Shown piece by piece: positions 6,835 through 14,206 of a stretch of 20,506 bases of DNA (its first letter is position 1; each line of letters opens with the position of its first letter). The notes beneath the pieces are model-generated. The model made no database searches. It worked only from the letters and a program-made list of their open reading frames with translations, and was not told where the DNA came from. Source of the DNA: a bacterium (GTDB lineage Bacteria; JACRDZ01; JAJRWM01); the NCBI GenBank assembly GCA_024276815.1, contig JAJRWM010000014.1, positions 1 through 20,506 of the forward strand. Direction: 5' to 3'. The translations under genes were made by a program, and so were the position numbers.

Positions 6835-7545
6835 TTAATCCGCTTTTTCCCAATATAGTATCCGGCCGCAGGACTGGCAAGTCTGAATACTGTCATTTTT
6901 CATGACTTCATTAACCAGTTGGGGCGGCAACTGAAAGTAGCAACCCTTACAAGCGGTTTCCGTTATTCCGACAACAGCCAGATTCCGGCGTGCCCGGGCG
7001 ATTTTTTCATATCTGTGTTGCAGATTCTTTCCCACCCGCTGGACGATTTCAGCTCTTTTCTTTCTGATATTCTCCTGTTTGCCCTGTTCCTGTTCTATCT
7101 GCCGCTGGAAGCTGGCAAATTGTTCCTCAAGGTCTTTTTTCTTTTCCAGGAATATTTTTTCTTCCTCGCCCAGCAGTTGTCTTTCTTTTTCCAGCTTGTC
7201 CATCAAGACCAGGATCTGTTCCTCTATTGATGAGATCTTTTCCCGGTTCTCCTTTATCTCAAGCTTAATGGCTTCGTATTCTTTGTTGTTTTTGCAGGCG
7301 AAAAGCTGCCCCTCATACTTTTTTACCGCTTCCTCCGCGCTTTTCAGCTCCAGTTCCGCCTGCCGCTGTTCTTTTTCATGAGCGCTGACAGCGGCTCTCT
7401 GTGATGCGACCGTTTCTTCCTCCGCCGCGATCTCGGCTTCCAGTTTTCGCTGGGCTTTCGGAATCTCCCGCAGTTTTTCCCCGGCTTCATTCAGGCTGCT
7501 GTCAATTAATTGCAACTCCACCAGCGTCTTTAATTCGTCAAGCAT
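6835..7545 (-). CDS. C4-type zinc ribbon coiled-coil protein (DUF164/COG1579)
   Basis: The 236-residue protein is a long antiparallel-type coiled coil (about 5-180, rich in Glu, Lys, Gln) ending in a zinc ribbon: CKGC at 199-202 and CQSC at 223-226, followed by GRILYW. It matches the widespread family of putative nucleic-acid-binding zinc ribbon proteins (CT398/CdsZ-like), whose exact role is unknown in most bacteria. The ATG has TAGGAG 6 nt upstream. It follows nif3 by 23 bp, a common arrangement for this pair. It uses its own start and ends 38 bp before the phasin-like gene. Confidence 0.88.
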   Translation of the reverse strand: MLDELKTLVELQLIDSSLNEAGEKLREIPKAQRKLEAEIAAEEETVASQRAAVSAHEKEQRQAELELKSAEEAVKKYEGQLFACKNNKEYEAIKLEIKENREKISSIEEQILVLMDKLEKERQLLGEEEKIFLEKKKDLEEQFASFQRQIEQEQGKQENIRKKRAEIVQRVGKNLQHRYEKIARARRNLAVVGITETACKGCYFQLPPQLVNEVMKNDSIQTCQSCGRILYWEKAD

Positions 7546-7568
7546 TACTTTCTCCTACCTGTCAATTA

Positions 7569-8675
7569 TTAGATATATTTATAGGGCAATCTGTTGCTGT
7601 CGGATTTCACGATTTTTAACTTATCGCCCCAAATATTACTCAAAACAGCCGCCACGCACTCAATAAAGATAATTTCGGAATGATAGTGTCCGATATCAAT
7701 TAAACTGAGATTTAATGCGGCGGCTTTTTGATAATCATGATATTTCAGGTCGCCGGTTATCAGCAACTGGGCGTTCTGTTGAGCCGCCTCGGCTATCAGG
7801 CTGGCTCCGCTTCCGGAGACAACGGCGATTTTCTCGACTACCCGTCCAGGAGCGCCGGTAACCTTCAACCAATCGATGTTTAACTGACTTTTCAACCCGC
7901 CGGCTATCTCGGCAATGGAGAGCGGTTTTTCTAACATACCGATCCGCCCCAGACCCACTCCCGGCTCTTCGTTCAGCAACGGATAAAGATCAAAAGCCGG
8001 CGCTTCATAGGGATGAGCCTGTTTCATCGCCTGAACCGCACGCGCCAGCTTGCTCTCCGGCAGGATCATCTCCAGCCGGACCTCATCGACGACTTCCAGT
8101 TTGCCGATCTCGCCGATACAGGGCGAGGCGCCGCTCAACGGACGGAAAGCTCCTTGTCCGTTGACCCGGAAACAACAGGAGTCATAATTGTCAATACGGC
8201 CGGCCCCGGCCGCTGACAGGGCCCCGAAAACAGCATCGAGCTGTGGGCGGGGAACAAAGACCACCATCTTTACATAGGGCGAATCTTTGCGCCGGCTTAA
8301 GGCGGAGATGTTTTTCAATCCTATGAGCTTTGCCAGGTGAGTGGACAAACCAAAAGGCGCGCTGTCGAAATTGGTGTGAGCGGCGTAAAGGTTAAGCTGT
8401 TGACGGATCGCCCTTATCAGTAGCCGCCCCTGGGGATCATGGGCGGTAATTTTCCTGACCGGGGAAAAGAGCGGCGGATGGTGAGCGATGATTAACTGGC
8501 AGTTATGGGCGACCGCTTCGTCAAGAATTTCCAGGTCGATATCCAGGGCGACCAAAACCCGCGCTACTTGGGAATCGGCGTCGCCGACGATTAAGCCGCA
8601 GTTGTCCCATTCTTCGGCCCAGCTCAGAGGAGTGTCTTTCTCAATGCTCTTGGTTATTTGCCGGACAGTGAGCAT
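7569..8675 (-). CDS. Nif3-like dinuclear metal centre protein with PII-like insert
   Basis: A 368-residue Nif3/YqfO/YbgI-family protein, often annotated as GTP cyclohydrolase I type 2 homolog. The family forms hexameric toroids with a two-metal site; its physiological substrate is unsettled. Metal ligands are visible in both halves: IAHHPPLF (63-70) and AHTNFD (99-104) in the first, GDLKYHD and DIGHYHSEI in the second. Roughly residues 130-235 form the inserted domain found in the longer YqfO-type members (MVVFVPRPQLDAVF start, HPYEAPAFDLYPL end). The ATG is preceded by GGGGAG. It lies 15 bp after rfbB and 23 bp before the zinc-ribbon gene, so it is co-transcribed with dTDP-sugar genes. Confidence 0.9.
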   Translation of the reverse strand: MLTVRQITKSIEKDTPLSWAEEWDNCGLIVGDADSQVARVLVALDIDLEILDEAVAHNCQLIIAHHPPLFSPVRKITAHDPQGRLLIRAIRQQLNLYAAHTNFDSAPFGLSTHLAKLIGLKNISALSRRKDSPYVKMVVFVPRPQLDAVFGALSAAGAGRIDNYDSCCFRVNGQGAFRPLSGASPCIGEIGKLEVVDEVRLEMILPESKLARAVQAMKQAHPYEAPAFDLYPLLNEEPGVGLGRIGMLEKPLSIAEIAGGLKSQLNIDWLKVTGAPGRVVEKIAVVSGSGASLIAEAAQQNAQLLITGDLKYHDYQKAAALNLSLIDIGHYHSEIIFIECVAAVLSNIWGDKLKIVKSDSNRLPYKYI

Positions 8676-8690
8676 TTTTCTCCCCTCCCG

Positions 8691-9701
8691 TCAGCTACCG
8701 CGGCTGATATTGGCGGCGGTAATACTCCCTGAATTCGCCGTTTTGATTGGCTGCCACCACTCGGGATGGTCTTGGTACCATTTAATGGTCTCAATAATGG
8801 CCTGGTCAAAATCAAAACCGGGCCGCCAATTGAGTTTTTTCCGCAACTTGTTGGTGTTAACGGCGTGACGTACGACATGACCGGGCCGGTCAGCGACAAA
8901 ATTAATCAGGGAATCAGGCTTGCCCAACACCTTGAGGATGGTCCCGGCCATCTCCAGGACGCTGACTTCACGTCCCGAACCAAGATTAAAGACTTCTCCC
9001 TCGACCTCAGGCTCCCACATCAGCTTTTCGATGACTTTGCCATGGTCGGCGACATAAATCCAATCCCGGGTGTTCCGGCCGTCGCCGTAGACCGGCAACG
9101 GCCGGTCTTCAAGCGCGTTGGTGACAAACAGCGAGACCATCTTTTCCGGGTATTGATAGGGACCGTAATTGTTGGTGCAGCGGGTGATAACCACCGGGGT
9201 CCGGTAAGTTGTCCAGTAAGAGTAGGCCAAGCGGTCGCCGCCGGCCTTGGAAGCGGCGTAGGGGCTTTTGGGATTAAGCGCTGATTCTTCCGTGCTGGGA
9301 ACCGCCCCGGCTTCTCCGTAGACTTCATCCGTCGAGATTTGAATGAAACGCCTGACCTTGATTTTGCGCGCGGCTTCCAGCAAAACGAAAACACCGAAGA
9401 TATCGGTCTTTAAAAAGTCCGCCGGATCGCCGATCGAACGGTCAACATGAGTCTCGGCGGCGAAATTGACAATAAAATCAACGCCCTCGCAGGCTCGCTC
9501 CACAATCACGGGATCGGCGATATCGCCCTGAATAAATTGATAATCGGGAGAGTTTTCCTGGTCCCGGAGGTTTTCGAGGTTGCCGGCGTAGGTCAGCTTG
9601 TCCAGGTTTACTATCTGATAATCTTTTTCACTATTAATCAACTGCCGGATAAAATTAGCGCCGATAAACCCGGCGCCGCCGGTTACCAGGACTTTAGCCA
9701 T
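8691..9701 (-). CDS. rfbB: dTDP-glucose 4,6-dehydratase
   Basis: The 336-residue extended short-chain dehydrogenase converts dTDP-glucose to dTDP-4-keto-6-deoxyglucose. It shows the NAD-binding TGGAGFIGANF (7-17), NFAAETHVDRSI (79-90), STDEVYG (123-129) with the Thr-Asp-Glu catalytic triplet, YAASK (148-152) for the YxxxK pair, RCTNNYGPYQYPEKM, and DGRNTRDWIYVADH. These are diagnostic for RmlB/RfbB rather than a generic epimerase. The length is normal. Its ATG overlaps the stop of the upstream cupin epimerase gene by one base (TAATG), so the two are translationally coupled. Confidence 0.93.
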   Translation of the reverse strand: MAKVLVTGGAGFIGANFIRQLINSEKDYQIVNLDKLTYAGNLENLRDQENSPDYQFIQGDIADPVIVERACEGVDFIVNFAAETHVDRSIGDPADFLKTDIFGVFVLLEAARKIKVRRFIQISTDEVYGEAGAVPSTEESALNPKSPYAASKAGGDRLAYSYWTTYRTPVVITRCTNNYGPYQYPEKMVSLFVTNALEDRPLPVYGDGRNTRDWIYVADHGKVIEKLMWEPEVEGEVFNLGSGREVSVLEMAGTILKVLGKPDSLINFVADRPGHVVRHAVNTNKLRKKLNWRPGFDFDQAIIETIKWYQDHPEWWQPIKTANSGSITAANISRGS

Positions 9702-10156
9702 TAACCATCTTTCCTGTCCCAGGAGTAAGGAATATCCGAACTGTGAGGATCAAGCCTGACCGAATCAGGATTCTCATAATTGAAAACTTCCGTCGGCGCG
9801 TTGATTACCAAAGCTTCCGTCTCGGAAATACACTTGAAACCGTGGATTACTTCCTTGGGGATCTGGACGGCGAGATGATTGTGCTCGCCAATGAAAAACT
9901 CGTTGACTTCGCCTTTGGTCGGGGAGTTCTCGCGGTCGTCATACAGCACCACCTTAAGCATTCCCTTCAGGCAGAAGAAGGTATCTGTCTGGTGTTTATG
10001 ATAATGCCAGCCCTTGACGACCCCGGGGTAGGCCGAGGTCATATAGATCTGACCGAACTTGATGAAGAGTTCGTCATCATTGCGCAACAGTTCCATAACC
10101 CGGCCTCTTTCATCCGGGATCAGCTTTAATTTCTTGGTTCTGACGCCATCAATCAT
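9701..10156 (-). CDS. dTDP-4-dehydrorhamnose 3,5-epimerase-like cupin
   Basis: A 151-residue RmlC-like cupin that would act on a dTDP-4-keto-6-deoxyhexose. The conserved KGWHYHKHQTDTFF stretch carries the active-site His region, followed by GMLKVVLYDDR and IPKEVIHGFK, typical of the family. It is shorter than canonical RmlC (about 180 residues), so it may be a 3,5-epimerase or a related ketoisomerase. I chose ATG at 10156 over GTG at 10174 because GGAG sits 5 nt before the ATG and the family motif starts soon after. It is the first gene behind the promoter at 10201-10228 and is coupled to rfbB. No rmlD reductase is in the window, so the final sugar is not determined. Confidence 0.8.
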   Translation of the reverse strand: MIDGVRTKKLKLIPDERGRVMELLRNDDELFIKFGQIYMTSAYPGVVKGWHYHKHQTDTFFCLKGMLKVVLYDDRENSPTKGEVNEFFIGEHNHLAVQIPKEVIHGFKCISETEALVINAPTEVFNYENPDSVRLDPHSSDIPYSWDRKDG

Positions 10157-10200
10157 CTTTACTCCGGTTTTCACATCAATTAAGCGTTTCGCGGATGTCG

Positions 10201-10228
10201 ATTATACCTTTTTATCCCGGAAGATCAA
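10201..10228 (-). promoter_or_regulatory. Sigma70-type promoter for the rmlC-like/rfbB/nif3 operon
   Basis: On the minus strand, TATAAT (10206-10201) is a perfect -10 box. TTGATC (10228-10223) is a 4/6 match to the -35 box, with a 16-bp spacer. The start of transcription would fall near 10194, about 38 nt before the chosen ATG. It lies on the downstream side of the rmlA terminator hairpin, so this operon can be expressed separately from pdxA-rsmA-rmlA. Confidence 0.65.
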
Positions 10229-10246
10229 AGGACTAAATTCAAACCG

Positions 10247-10283
10247 CAGGCTTACAGCCTGAGGATGCTTGCCGTCGGCAAGC
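10247..10283. repeat. Two adjacent hairpins upstream of the operon promoter
   Basis: The first is caggct-tac-agcctg (10247-10261). The second is gcttgcc-gtc-ggcaagc (10267-10283). Both are perfect stems with 3-nt loops. They sit just upstream of the -35 box of the rmlC-like operon and within the non-coding spacer 10157-10550. They may be part of the same repeat-rich insertion as the 92-bp repeats or serve as terminators; neither has a strong T tract. Confidence 0.5.
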
Positions 10284-10336
10284 GTACCGCTTGACCATGC
10301 TTTGCTATCGCGTCTTTCAAAACCGCTCGCAAAGAG

Positions 10337-10429
10337 TTGCTCGCTTTAGTATTACCTGGTACGCAGCCGAGTACTTTTACGAGGCGGTGTTATGAGTGCC
10401 GAAGGCCATTAAAACAGGCTCACCAGCCT
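10337..10429. repeat. Modular repeat, copy A
   Basis: A 93-bp unit beginning ttgctcgctttag and ending ggctcaccagcct. It is nearly identical to copy B 121 bp away, differing by one indel and one substitution. The unit has two modules: a 50-bp part up to acgaggcgg, and a second part with gtgccgaaggccattaaaac plus an aggct-cacc-agcct hairpin. It is non-coding; the ATG inside opens only a six-residue frame (MSAEGH). Confidence 0.8.
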
Positions 10430-10457
10430 CCGAAGCGTTATTTCCCCGAGCCGTAGC

Positions 10458-10549
10458 TTGCTCGCTTTAGATTACCTGATACGCAGCCGAGTACTTTTAC
10501 GAGGCGGTGTTATGAGTGCCGAAGGCCATTAAAACAGGCTCACCAGCCT
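10458..10549. repeat. Modular repeat, copy B, abutting the ancestral rmlA stop
   Basis: A 92-bp unit in direct orientation to copy A. The hairpin end runs into the original stop codon of rmlA (10551-10553), which extends the stem to 8 bp. The flanking sequences between A and B (10430-10457) are unrelated to those outside, so only the unit itself is shared. With copy C at 288-397 it defines a small family found at the 3' ends of two sugar-pathway genes. Confidence 0.8.
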
Positions 10550-10552
10550 GTT
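10529..10552 (-). terminator. Rho-independent terminator after full-length rmlA
   Basis: On the minus strand the sequence directly at the ancestral rmlA stop reads aacaggct-ggtg-agcctgtt and runs into a T stretch (four T in all). This is an 8-bp perfect stem with a 4-nt loop. Its position at the downstream TAA rather than at the internal TAA supports 10551 as the true end of rmlA. The hairpin is contributed by repeat copy B. Confidence 0.6.
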
Positions 10553-10709
10553 AGACGCCGACCCGGCTGTAGTCGCCCAGCATGAAACGATAAGCCTTGG
10601 GCTTCTGTCCGCTTTTTTCAACGACCACCTTGCGGCCAATCAGGCTGTCTTCCATGCGGGCGGGAAGATTGGTTACCGTGCTCTCTTCCAAAACAATGCT
10701 GTGCTCAAT
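10551..10709 (-). pseudogene. rmlA: rmlA 3' part, separated by an in-frame TAA
   Basis: The 52 codons after the TAA at 10710-10712 continue in frame as IEHSIVLEESTVTNLPARME and end with RFMLGDYSRVGV and TAA at 10551-10553. This is the standard tail of the long (about 355 residue) glucose-1-phosphate thymidylyltransferases: the last left-handed beta-helix coils and the basic KSGQKPKAY segment. In relatives the motif reads ENSEIEHS, so the stop replaces a Glu codon (GAA to TAA by one G to T change). Loss of this tail would shorten the beta-helix but leave the nucleotidyltransferase domain intact. Confidence 0.8.
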
Positions 10710-11612
10710 TTAACTGTTTTCAATGACAACCCCGTAATAGATCGACGTGAAAGGGCCGATATAACTGTTTATTATGGAGGTGTTCTCCCCGATGACGACC
10801 GGGCCCCGGATGGTACTGTTTTTAATGACGGCGCCCTGAGCGATAACCACTTGGCCGTCGATCCGGCTGGCTTTGTCAACATCCCCTTCGACGCGGGACT
10901 GAAGGTCTGTCAGGATAATGCGGTTAGCTTCCAGCATATCGTCTAGTTTACCGGTATCCTTCCACCAGCCTTTGATGATATGGGACTGCACATTATAGCC
11001 GTCGTTAATCAGCGTTTGAATGGCGTCGGTTATCTCAAGCTCGCCCCGGCCTGAAGGCTTTATCCTGTCAATGGCTTTAAAAATATTGCGATCAAACATG
11101 TAGACGCCGACCAGCGCCAAATCGCTTTTTGGCCGGACGGGTTTTTCTTCCAGGAGCGCGACCTTGTCACCCTCAAGCGAGGCGACGCCGAATTGTTCGG
11201 GATGTTTCACCCGGGCCAGTAAAATCTGCGAGGAAGGCTTGTTCCTCTCAAATTCCTCAACCAGCGGCTTGATGCCGTCTTTAATCAGGTTATCGCCCAG
11301 GAACATGACAAAGGGGTCGTCCTGCAGGAAGCCATGAGCGATTTTAACGGCGTGGGCCAGGCCCAGCGGCTCATCCTGCTGAATATAACTCACCGAAGCT
11401 CCCCATTGATCGCCGGAGCCGACAGCGTCTTTTATCTCCTGAGCCGTTTCCCCGACAATGATGCCAATGTCGGTTATCCCGCATTCAACAATGCTTTCAA
11501 TCGCGTAGAACAAGATAGGCTTGTTGGCGACCGGGATCAACTGTTTGGCTCCGGTATGAGTGATCGGTCTCAGCCGCGTTCCCTTTCCGCCGCTCAGAAT
11601 TAGCGCTTTCAT
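10710..11612 (-). CDS. rmlA: Glucose-1-phosphate thymidylyltransferase, 300 residues before in-frame TAA
   Basis: The enzyme makes dTDP-glucose from glucose-1-phosphate and dTTP, the first step for dTDP-deoxysugars. It shows LSGGKGTRLRP (6-16), GAKQLIPVANKPILF, DEPLGLAHAV, MFLGDN and GRGELEITDAI of the nucleotidyltransferase domain. A left-handed beta-helix follows, with hexapeptide-like repeats (VVIAQGAVIKNSTIRGPVVIGEN). This is the long form typical of Firmicutes, Archaea and several anaerobic phyla. The ORF ends after VVIENS, about 52 codons short. With the downstream part included, the gene is 353 residues plus the internal stop. ATG follows AGGAG by 5 nt and lies 9 bp after the FG-GAP gene. 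The catalytic domain is complete, so the short product may still be active. Confidence 0.9.
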   Translation of the reverse strand: MKALILSGGKGTRLRPITHTGAKQLIPVANKPILFYAIESIVECGITDIGIIVGETAQEIKDAVGSGDQWGASVSYIQQDEPLGLAHAVKIAHGFLQDDPFVMFLGDNLIKDGIKPLVEEFERNKPSSQILLARVKHPEQFGVASLEGDKVALLEEKPVRPKSDLALVGVYMFDRNIFKAIDRIKPSGRGELEITDAIQTLINDGYNVQSHIIKGWWKDTGKLDDMLEANRIILTDLQSRVEGDVDKASRIDGQVVIAQGAVIKNSTIRGPVVIGENTSIINSYIGPFTSIYYGVVIENS

Positions 11613-11621
11613 CGGGTCTCC

Positions 11622-13397
11622 TTATTTAATCTTGTAGATTTGCAGCCGGCTGTTATCCGAAATCTCAGGATAGTCAATATCGGAAAGACTGATGATAATC
11701 TCCGCTTCCTTGTCACCGTCGATATCACCGCCGCACAGGTTGTAGATGCTGCCCGCCAGCAATGGCGACTCAAACAATTTGCTTAAGCCGATACCGTCCC
11801 ACTTGAGCACGAAAAACCGGTCCTCTTCGCCGGGAAGCGCGTTCGAACTGACGCCGACCTCCTGCTGGCCGTCGCTGTCAACGTCAACCAGGCTTAAGGC
11901 CAGCCCGAATAAAGGAGTGCTTTGCCAGCGGAGAGTTAAGTCCTGGTTGTAAACATTAATCCGGTCATCCGGGTCAACGATCAGCCATTCGTTTTTACCA
12001 TCCCGGTCAATATCGCCGCAAACCACCTGGTAAAAATCTTTCGGCAAGTTAAGCGTGTTATCAATAATCCGGGAAAAACTTCCTCCCCGGCTGATTTCTT
12101 TCATGTCTTTACCCTGGAAATAATTGCGGGTACCGAGATAATGCCCCATCACCAGGTGGTTCGCTCCCTCACCCCGGTAAGCGGTCAGCGGATGATAATA
12201 AGTAAGGCTGGATTTCAGGAAGAACTTGCCGTCCCATTCCACCATTTCACCGAGGCGCATATTGCCCAGGGAATAGTAAATCTCGGGACTGCGGTTGCGA
12301 TTAATATCAGCTATCACGAGATTGCCCAGTTTCTCCCGGCTGAATAACGAAATATCCCCGGGCGAGTTGATTTCCAGCACTCTCTCTTCGTTAAAAAACA
12401 AGCCATCCCAGTTCAAAAAGCGTAACTGCCCGGGGGTTAAAACCACCAACTCCGGCTGGTTGTCAAGATCGACATCCCGCAGGCTTTGGGCAAAAATCGG
12501 AAAGTCAAAATCCTCTTCCCCGATTTTGACCAGTTGCCGGACAAATTCGCCCTGCTGGGAAGCGGATGAGGGCCTCAGGCTGACAAACGCTTTAATACCC
12601 TCGGTTTCCGGAATGTACTGTTCGAAAATCTGCACCGCCTTACCCTGCTTGGTGTCCATCAGGCGAACATTGAGCAGGTACTTGTCTTTCCCCTTGAAGA
12701 TATTACCAAGGAGGATACCGTCCACACCCAGCAACTTGCCGATTTTCATGATCGTTTTCCTGGTCAGGAAGCCGTTATAGTTACTTAGATCGATATCCTC
12801 AAATTTCTTCAAGGTGGCTTCCACGTCATCGGGAGGCAGGATCTCCAGTCCCGGTTGTTTAGTCAGAGCGTGGACAAAGATATCGGACATAATGCTGTAA
12901 AAGGGAATCACCTCGGCGGATTCGCCAACCAGGCGCATGACGGCGATTTTTCGTTGTCGGGAAGCCAGGTAAACCCGGTCGCCGATTTTTACTTTTTCAG
13001 CGGTCAGAGGAGAAATGGGCGTCGCTATCGCCAGCTTTTCCCGAACCCGGTTAATCATCACTTTGCCGAGAGTCTGCTCGCTGCGACCGATGATCTCGCC
13101 GCTGACCGGGTGAGGAATATCGCTGATCTCCCTGATAACATCCCACTCCTGACCGACTTTACCGCCGGCGGAAACGCCTATGTCAAGGTATATTTCATTG
13201 GAGCGGATATATACGACATAGCCGGAGCGCTGAACGGCGCTGACGGCGATCTGGGCGGCCAGCGCGTCAACATAACGGTTGAACTCGACGTCTTCAGCCT
13301 GAACCCGGCCGGCCGGTGAAAACGGGCAAAGGCAGAGCAGGCCCGCTAAGGCACAGCGGATCAAAGCTCCTGGTTTTATTGAGTTAAATAATCGCAA
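11622..13397 (-). CDS. Exported FlgT/CsgG-like protein with FG-GAP repeats
   Basis: A 591-residue secreted or periplasmic protein. A signal peptide covers about 1-34, with a likely cut after VQA. Residues about 58-145 resemble the FlgT-type beta domain (SGYVVYIRSNEIYLDIG, KVKIGDRVYL). Residues about 150-265 resemble the CsgG/TolB-N-like fold (IAVMRLVG..., LLGVDGILLGNI, LNVRLMDTKQGK). From about 305 on, five FG-GAP/VCBS-type calcium loops appear: DVDLDNQPE, DINRNRSPE, DIDRDGKNE, DVDSDGQQE and DIDGDKEAE, suggesting a beta-propeller. The TTG start at 13397 is preceded by GAGGAG with a 9-nt gap and overlaps rsmA by 22 bp. Its role is unknown; an envelope or outer-membrane assembly function is an inference from the domain types. 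Confidence 0.75.
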   Translation of the reverse strand: MRLFNSIKPGALIRCALAGLLCLCPFSPAGRVQAEDVEFNRYVDALAAQIAVSAVQRSGYVVYIRSNEIYLDIGVSAGGKVGQEWDVIREISDIPHPVSGEIIGRSEQTLGKVMINRVREKLAIATPISPLTAEKVKIGDRVYLASRQRKIAVMRLVGESAEVIPFYSIMSDIFVHALTKQPGLEILPPDDVEATLKKFEDIDLSNYNGFLTRKTIMKIGKLLGVDGILLGNIFKGKDKYLLNVRLMDTKQGKAVQIFEQYIPETEGIKAFVSLRPSSASQQGEFVRQLVKIGEEDFDFPIFAQSLRDVDLDNQPELVVLTPGQLRFLNWDGLFFNEERVLEINSPGDISLFSREKLGNLVIADINRNRSPEIYYSLGNMRLGEMVEWDGKFFLKSSLTYYHPLTAYRGEGANHLVMGHYLGTRNYFQGKDMKEISRGGSFSRIIDNTLNLPKDFYQVVCGDIDRDGKNEWLIVDPDDRINVYNQDLTLRWQSTPLFGLALSLVDVDSDGQQEVGVSSNALPGEEDRFFVLKWDGIGLSKLFESPLLAGSIYNLCGGDIDGDKEAEIIISLSDIDYPEISDNSRLQIYKIK

Positions 13398-14206
13398 AGA
13401 GAGGCGAACTCCTCTAAACTCAAATTTTCTCCCCGTATCCTGGGAGGTAATTTCAGGTATTTTAAACCGGACTCAACAGCCGCGCGGCTGAACTCTTCCC
13501 TTTTCAGAGCGGCCAGGGCGTTAACCAGGGTTTTTCTTCTTTGGCCGAAAGCGGCTTTAATCATCGTCCAGAAGATGACTTCATCGCCAACTTTAACCGC
13601 CGGCGAGGTTCGCGGTTCAATTTTTAAAATGACGGAATCCACTTTAGGCCGTGGTCTAAAAGCCGAGGCCGGGACCGTGTTTATTATTTCAAGAGTAGTA
13701 TAATATTGCAAGTATAAAGTGACCGCCCCGGCTTCCCGCTTGCCCACTGACGCGCTCAGGCGGAGACCCACCTCTTTTTGCACCATCACCACGATCAGGG
13801 AAATAGCCTCTCTTAATTCCAGAAGCCTGGTCAGAATGGGCGTGGTCACGTAATAGGGCAAGTTGGCGATTATCTTAACTGGTTGCCCGGCCGGGAACAG
13901 CGTCGCCAGTTCCGCCGGCGTCAGCTTCAGGAAATCTTTCTCAACCAGTTGGAAATTGGCGTTATCATGAAAACTGTTTCTCAGATGGACGGCCCACCTC
14001 GGATCAATTTCGACGGCGGTAACCCGGGCGCCGCGGCCCAGCAGCAGTTCCGTCAGCCGACCGTCGCCGGGACCAATTTCAATAACAGGATCACCTTTTT
14101 TCAACTCTCCGGCGGCAACTACCCGTTCCAGGTAATAGCGGTCTTCCAAAAAATGCTGGCCCCATTTTTTTAAACGTCGGGGGGGGGGCGAGCTGAAATT
14201 ACTCAT
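13376..14206 (-). CDS. rsmA: 16S rRNA (adenine1518/1519-N6) dimethyltransferase
   Basis: RsmA/KsgA dimethylates two adjacent adenines in helix 45 of 16S rRNA late in small-subunit assembly; its loss gives kasugamycin resistance. The 276-residue protein shows KKWGQHFLED (13-22), the SAM-binding VIEIGPGDGRLTELLL (41-56), AVEIDPRW, and the catalytic NLPYYVTTPIL (115-125). It also has FRPRPKVDSVIL and FGQRRKTLVNAL. The start ATG overlaps the pdxA stop, matching the pdxA-ksgA order known from enterobacteria. No clear ribosome binding site precedes it. A 10-nt poly-C tract encodes Pro7-Pro9, so slippage there would shift the frame near the start. Confidence 0.93.
   Translation of the reverse strand: MSNFSSPPPRRLKKWGQHFLEDRYYLERVVAAGELKKGDPVIEIGPGDGRLTELLLGRGARVTAVEIDPRWAVHLRNSFHDNANFQLVEKDFLKLTPAELATLFPAGQPVKIIANLPYYVTTPILTRLLELREAISLIVVMVQKEVGLRLSASVGKREAGAVTLYLQYYTTLEIINTVPASAFRPRPKVDSVILKIEPRTSPAVKVGDEVIFWTMIKAAFGQRRKTLVNALAALKREEFSRAAVESGLKYLKLPPRIRGENLSLEEFASLCDYLTQ
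14179..14188 (-). repeat. 10-nt poly-C tract in the 5' end of rsmA
   Basis: On the coding strand, codons 7 to 9 are CCC and codon 10 starts with C, making ten consecutive C, followed shortly by six A. The tract is in frame as given. Tracts of this length are known to be slippage-prone in other bacteria, so it is either a potential phase-variation switch or a place where sequence length errors are likely. Confidence 0.8.

Noticed and set aside
6489-7381. Long + strand open frames opposite the phasin-like and zinc-ribbon genes
   Set aside because: They are antisense shadows of Lys/Glu-rich coiled-coil codons, giving Ser/Phe-rich translations with no family resemblance.
10337-10549. CRISPR-like array from the two direct repeats
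   Set aside because: Only two copies, units of 92 bp rather than 24-40 bp, a single 28-bp spacer and no cas gene.
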